Below, piece after piece: positions 60,437-64,000 of a DNA stretch of 64,000 nucleotides. This DNA is from Deltaproteobacteria bacterium (GTDB lineage: Bacteria; Myxococcota_C; UBA6777). The stretch is from positions 62,001-126,000 of the forward strand of contig SBHC01000036.1 in NCBI GenBank assembly GCA_006226375.1, in the 5' to 3' direction. Within the stretch, counting starts at the first letter, position 1. Each line of letters begins with the position of its first letter. The position numbers and the translations under genes are program-made. The notes beneath the pieces are model-generated. The model did no database searches. It was not told the origin of the DNA and saw only the letters and a program-made list of their open reading frames with translations.

Positions 60437-62296
60437 ATGAGCATCCTACTTGCAATTTTGGCCTTGGGTATCTTGATTGTCCTTCACGAGTTGGGTCACT
60501 TCTTGGTGGCCCGTTGGTGTGGCATGAAGGTATACGAATTTGCCGTAGGTTTTGGACCCCGGCTGTTCTACTTTAAGCACGGTGAAACAGAGTATTCGTT
60601 GCGTCTCATTTTCTTGGGTGGCTATGTCCGTGTCGCAGGGATGCATCCTGCAGAGGAGGACGCCCAGGATCCTCGCAGCTTCTTGCAAAGTTCACCGGGC
60701 AAGCGATTTGCTATGATCTTTGCGGGACCTCTCGCCAACTACATCACCGCGTTTTTTGTGTTCCTGGTGTTGTTTGGCATTTGGGGGATCCGTGACAACA
60801 GCGCCACGCTGCAAAAGCCGGCCTCGCAAGCTGCTGTGTCGATGTTTCAGCCCGGCGATCAGATCCTGTCAGTGAATGGAAAGCCAATCCGACAGAAGCC
60901 TGCTGTGTATCCTTTGAGCCAAATACGCGTTGCTTTTCAGAAGCGCGACAAAGAATCCATTGGTCTCAAGCTTCTTCGCAATGGACGACATTACAACGTA
61001 ACCATCCCGCGCAAGAGCAAGGAAGAAAAAGGTACGCTTGGGCTTCGCATCGAAAGTTGGCAACAGGTCTCGGTGAAGAGTCTGCATAGCAAGTCTCGCG
61101 CTGTGACGTTGGGTTTGGAAGCGGGCGATATGATCCGAAAACTCAACGGAAAGCCTCTCAAGTCTGTTGCAGACTTACGGGCAGAGTTGGCCAAGCGCAA
61201 GCGCCGCATTGTGACGTTGACAGTCGAACGACGAGGCAAGAACGCAGAGATTAAGATACCGATTGATCCAGTCGCTCGAACCACATCGTTGGGTGTGCAG
61301 TGGGATGCAGAGTCGGTGCTGCGTGTGACCGATGTGAAGCCTGGAAGTCTCTCCCAAGCGTATGGCTTGCAGAAAGGCGACATGATTGTTGGGCTTAACA
61401 AGAAGTCCCTGCGTACCCAACCAGGGGAAACAGTGACCCAGCAGATGAACACTCTGCTCGCGGAGTGTGGGAAGCAGAAAAAGCCTCTCGTTGTGAAAAT
61501 TCGCCGAGCTGGCAAAGAGAAAACCCTAACGCTTTCTCCTGACAAGAAAGGCTCGTGCGGTGGAGGGCTGACTTGGCAACCTACAGGTTGGGTCATGGTC
61601 ATGCGGGTCCTTCCGAACACGACCGCAAAGAAGATTGGCTTGAAGAGCGGAGACCGCTTGCTGGCGATTGATGGTCAGCCTTTGGTTCAGCTTGAGGGGA
61701 GTCCTTTTGGAAGCATTGCTCCATTGCACGGTTTGTTGCAAGCGCGCACCTACCGCTCGGTGGAGCTGTTGATTGAGCGAGACGGCAAGCGCATCACGAA
61801 GACGGCGCCGATGGCCGAAATCAACAAAAAAGGCAAGGTCAACTACTTGCTGGGCTTCCAACCGCAGATCGACTACCCCCGCAAAACTGTGGGTGTTGCG
61901 GGCATGATGCAGAAGGCTCTGTGGGAAACATGGATGTGGAACGTCCGGATCTGGGAAGGTCTCAGCCGGATCTTCTCGGGTCGTGAAAAGGCCAACCTGA
62001 CTGGCCCTGTAGGCATTGTTCGAATCGCCCAAAGCTCTGTACAGCAAGGTGCCAAATACTTTCTCTTCTTCCTGGCCATCATTAGCATCCACCTCGCCTT
62101 TTTTAATCTCCTTCCTATCCCTGCTTTGGATGGGGGACGATTGATGTTTCTCTTTTCGCAACAGCTAATTCGCTTGTTTGGCGGAAAGGAAGAGTGGGCC
62201 ATTCGTGCAGAGATGGTCGCCAACCTGATTGGATTTCTGCTATTATTTGGTTTATTGATCTTTATCACGTTCAAGGATATCCAAAAGCTGTTCTAA
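60437..62296 (+). CDS. rseP: Site-2 (M50) membrane protease RseP with four PDZ-like domains
   Basis: A 619-residue intramembrane metalloprotease. The first helix holds the zinc site 'HELGHFLVARWCG' (His17, Glu18, His21). The last helices include 'NLLPIPALDGGRLMF' with the Asp zinc ligand near residue 565. Between them I can trace four PDZ-like units: 'MFQPGDQILSVNGKPI', 'LEAGDMIRKLNGKPL', 'LQKGDMIVGLNKKSL' and 'LKSGDRLLAIDGQPL'. Typical RseP has two. RseP cuts anti-sigma factors or signal-peptide remnants after a first cleavage. The extra PDZ domains would tighten substrate gating. The start is ATG 60437. Confidence 0.93.
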   Translation: MSILLAILALGILIVLHELGHFLVARWCGMKVYEFAVGFGPRLFYFKHGETEYSLRLIFLGGYVRVAGMHPAEEDAQDPRSFLQSSPGKRFAMIFAGPLANYITAFFVFLVLFGIWGIRDNSATLQKPASQAAVSMFQPGDQILSVNGKPIRQKPAVYPLSQIRVAFQKRDKESIGLKLLRNGRHYNVTIPRKSKEEKGTLGLRIESWQQVSVKSLHSKSRAVTLGLEAGDMIRKLNGKPLKSVADLRAELAKRKRRIVTLTVERRGKNAEIKIPIDPVARTTSLGVQWDAESVLRVTDVKPGSLSQAYGLQKGDMIVGLNKKSLRTQPGETVTQQMNTLLAECGKQKKPLVVKIRRAGKEKTLTLSPDKKGSCGGGLTWQPTGWVMVMRVLPNTTAKKIGLKSGDRLLAIDGQPLVQLEGSPFGSIAPLHGLLQARTYRSVELLIERDGKRITKTAPMAEINKKGKVNYLLGFQPQIDYPRKTVGVAGMMQKALWETWMWNVRIWEGLSRIFSGREKANLTGPVGIVRIAQSSVQQGAKYFLFFLAIISIHLAFFNLLPIPALDGGRLMFLFSQQLIRLFGGKEEWAIRAEMVANLIGFLLLFGLLIFITFKDIQKLF

Positions 62297-62354
62297 TCGA
62301 AGAAGAGATATCGCAGACGATGAGGATTGCACATAGGAAAGGGCAGGGGTCGGA

Positions 62355-64000
62355 ATGTACAGGTTGATCATCGAGGATGATGAAGGCCGCAAGACGATTG
62401 TGCCGCTGATCCGCAACCAACTCAACATCGGTCGTGAAGAAGGGAACACCATCCGTCTGACCGAACGAAATGTGTCGCGGCGTCATGCGAAGCTGTTGCT
62501 CAAAGACGGTCAGATCATGATCGAGGACCTCAAGAGCTACAACGGCGTCTGGATCAACGGCTCTCGGATCAATGGTCGCTCTCCACTGCGGCCGGGCGAT
62601 CTCCTAGAAATAGGAGACTACCATCTCTCCGTTCAGGCTGAAGCTGCCGAGGAAGAGGGTAAGCCCAACGGTCCAGCGAAGGAAGAGTACGACGACCAGA
62701 CTCCTCCCTTGGGCATCGCTCCGATAGAGGAAGAAGAAGCCGAAGTCGTTGACATTGTTGCGCCTGACCCCGCTGTCATAGTGCTCCTCAATACATCAAT
62801 GCAAGGCCGAATCTTTGATGTGGAGTGGCCCGCCGTCACCATCGGTCGAACCGACGAAAATGAGATCGCCATCGACCACGCCTCGATCTCGCGGCACCAC
62901 GCCAAGATTGTGTGCGAAGAGGGAGTCTACAAACTGTACGACCTCGACAGCGCCAACGGCGTGTTGGTGAACGGTGAAGAGTTCACAGTGTGTGACCTTC
63001 GCTGGGGCGACATCATTGAACTCGGACAGGTCAAGGTTCGCTTCTCCGAAGCTGAAGAGGACCTCTCCGCCTACGTCCCTGCCTCTGCCCCCGCTGCCGT
63101 CGAAGAAGCGGCTGGCTCTGCGGAGCCCTCTAAGTCTCTCAATACCGTTATTATGGTGGCTTTGGTGCTCGTTCTTGCTGCTGGAGGTGGCATTTTTGCC
63201 CTGATGAAGCGCAACAACGGCGTAACACCACCTCCACCCCGGTTGTCGAAAGATGCTTCCTCTGCTGTGGAGCCACGCCGTAGGAAACCCGAACAGCGTG
63301 TTCCGAACAACGAGCAGAAGCAGTTGGAGCAACAGCTTAAGCTTGCGGAAGATCTGTTCGCCCAAGAAAACTACAAAGGTGCTTTGGAAATCCTCACAAA
63401 GGTCATCAGCAAGCGACCCAAGTGGGACAAAGCGCTGGAACTGCAAAAACGTTGTGTGTATGAGAACGCCAACTTTAAGTTGATCCAGGAAAGCATTGAG
63501 TGGCAGGCAGAAGGCAAAATGTTTGAAGCCTACAAGAAACTCTCCAAGGTCAGCAAGCAAAGTCGCTATCTTGCCCGAGCCGAAGACGCCAAAAAGCAAA
63601 TCGCGAAAAAAGCGTTCGAAGAGATGATGCAGAAAGTTCGGCAGGCGATGGCAGAGAAACGTTACTTTGAAGCCACACAGTTCAACAGCAAAGCATTGGA
63701 TGTGATGCCGAAGAACGAAGAGGCTTTGAAGATACACAAGCAACTCGAAGCCTTGACTGCACCCAAGGACCGAAAAGCACCCGGTGTTGTTGCTCCTCGC
63801 AAAGCTCCGAAGCGCGGGACTCCCTCTGTCAAAGTTCCCAAGAAGTACAAGAAGATCAAGCGTTGTGCCTCTCTGTACATCTCGAAGAAGTACAAGTCAG
63901 CGCTGCGATGCTTGCGTCGAGTCATCCGTCGCAAAGGCGAGAAGAATGTTCCCTACGCTCACTTGCTTTTGGGGCATACGGCCAAACGTATGGGGAACTG
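62355..64000 (+). CDS. Double-FHA membrane protein, 3' end outside the window
   Basis: The frame opens with ATG 62355 and continues to the end of the window without a stop (at least 548 residues). Two FHA domains lie at about 18-95 ('LNIGREEGNTIRL', 'VSRRHAKLLL', 'LKSYNGVWINGSRI') and 145-230 ('VTIGRTDENEIAI', 'ISRHHAKIV', 'LDSANGVLVNG'), separated by a Glu/Pro-rich linker. A membrane helix follows at about 262-283. The outer part is Lys/Gln-rich with TPR-like units ('AEDLFAQENYKGALEILTKV', 'LYISKKYKSALRCLRRVIRR'). It should read phosphothreonine on the cytoplasmic side and bind proteins outside. Confidence 0.88.
   Translation, partial: MYRLIIEDDEGRKTIVPLIRNQLNIGREEGNTIRLTERNVSRRHAKLLLKDGQIMIEDLKSYNGVWINGSRINGRSPLRPGDLLEIGDYHLSVQAEAAEEEGKPNGPAKEEYDDQTPPLGIAPIEEEEAEVVDIVAPDPAVIVLLNTSMQGRIFDVEWPAVTIGRTDENEIAIDHASISRHHAKIVCEEGVYKLYDLDSANGVLVNGEEFTVCDLRWGDIIELGQVKVRFSEAEEDLSAYVPASAPAAVEEAAGSAEPSKSLNTVIMVALVLVLAAGGGIFALMKRNNGVTPPPPRLSKDASSAVEPRRRKPEQRVPNNEQKQLEQQLKLAEDLFAQENYKGALEILTKVISKRPKWDKALELQKRCVYENANFKLIQESIEWQAEGKMFEAYKKLSKVSKQSRYLARAEDAKKQIAKKAFEEMMQKVRQAMAEKRYFEATQFNSKALDVMPKNEEALKIHKQLEALTAPKDRKAPGVVAPRKAPKRGTPSVKVPKKYKKIKRCASLYISKKYKSALRCLRRVIRRKGEKNVPYAHLLLGHTAKRMGN

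Overview
The window (roughly 53-55% G+C by eye) looks like a chromosomal segment of a myxobacterium-like bacterium (Myxococcota or a related deltaproteobacterial lineage). This is inference. It rests on four things: several FHA-domain proteins, TPR proteins and a kinase-like membrane protein; many short lipoproteins and exported hydrolases with Glu/Pro/Ser/Thr-rich linkers; a C-terminal Cys + transmembrane + Arg tail resembling the MYXO-CTERM sorting signal; and a sigma-region-4-like DNA-binding protein of a type I associate with that group. No rRNA, phage, transposase, CRISPR array or obvious genomic island was seen.

Layout. 1-3.2 kb: small membrane protein, SRPBCC protein, methyltransferase, rubredoxin and an orphan ExbB/TolQ-type channel subunit. 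3.4-9 kb: an exported, extremely basic Arg/Lys/Ala repeat protein, a lipoprotein, a Pro/Ala-rich membrane protein and a lipoprotein esterase. 9-24 kb: xseA, a TPR protein with a zincin-like tail, two convergent SGNH hydrolases, a pseudokinase-like protein, FHA protein, ruvC, lysC, a large TonB-dependent receptor, a 64-bp tandem repeat, and a 1-kb AT-rich non-coding tract with hairpins and a CRP-like palindrome. 24-31 kb: a cytochrome b5-like mini-protein, an aldehyde dehydrogenase, two adjacent TPR proteins and an ALDH12-type (plant-like) P5C dehydrogenase. 31.3-32.1 kb: a non-coding block with a 40-bp repeat, three tRNA-like genes and a terminator. 32-39 kb: pentapeptide/K+-channel protein, zinc-ribbon coiled-coil membrane protein, DnaQ-WYL fusion and a five-repeat His-rich lipoprotein. 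39-49 kb: gcvP, an M48 protease, the PPDK regulatory protein, a methyltransferase and ppdK. 49-55 kb: a probable GMC oxidoreductase operon, YceI-like protein, FHA tail-anchored protein, fatty acid desaturase and NUDIX hydrolase. 55.5-64 kb: small lipoprotein, mutS2, a 25-bp perfect hairpin, pilA, a small membrane protein, rseP with four PDZ-like domains, and a double-FHA membrane protein that runs off the end.

How the genes may work together. Pyruvate phosphate dikinase and its bifunctional kinase/phosphorylase regulator lie close together, so PEP synthesis is probably switched by reversible phosphorylation. GcvP, P5C dehydrogenase and a second aldehyde dehydrogenase point to amino-acid use. 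The FHA proteins, the pseudokinase-like protein and the coiled-coil protein suggest Ser/Thr phospho-signalling at the membrane. PilA, RseP, the TonB receptor and the lipoproteins belong to the cell envelope.

The most unusual features are the tRNA cluster, whose three members all fail to form Watson-Crick pairs at the first two acceptor positions; the exported polycation; the His-patterned five-repeat lipoprotein; and three exact TGTGA-N6-TCACA palindromes in intergenic DNA.
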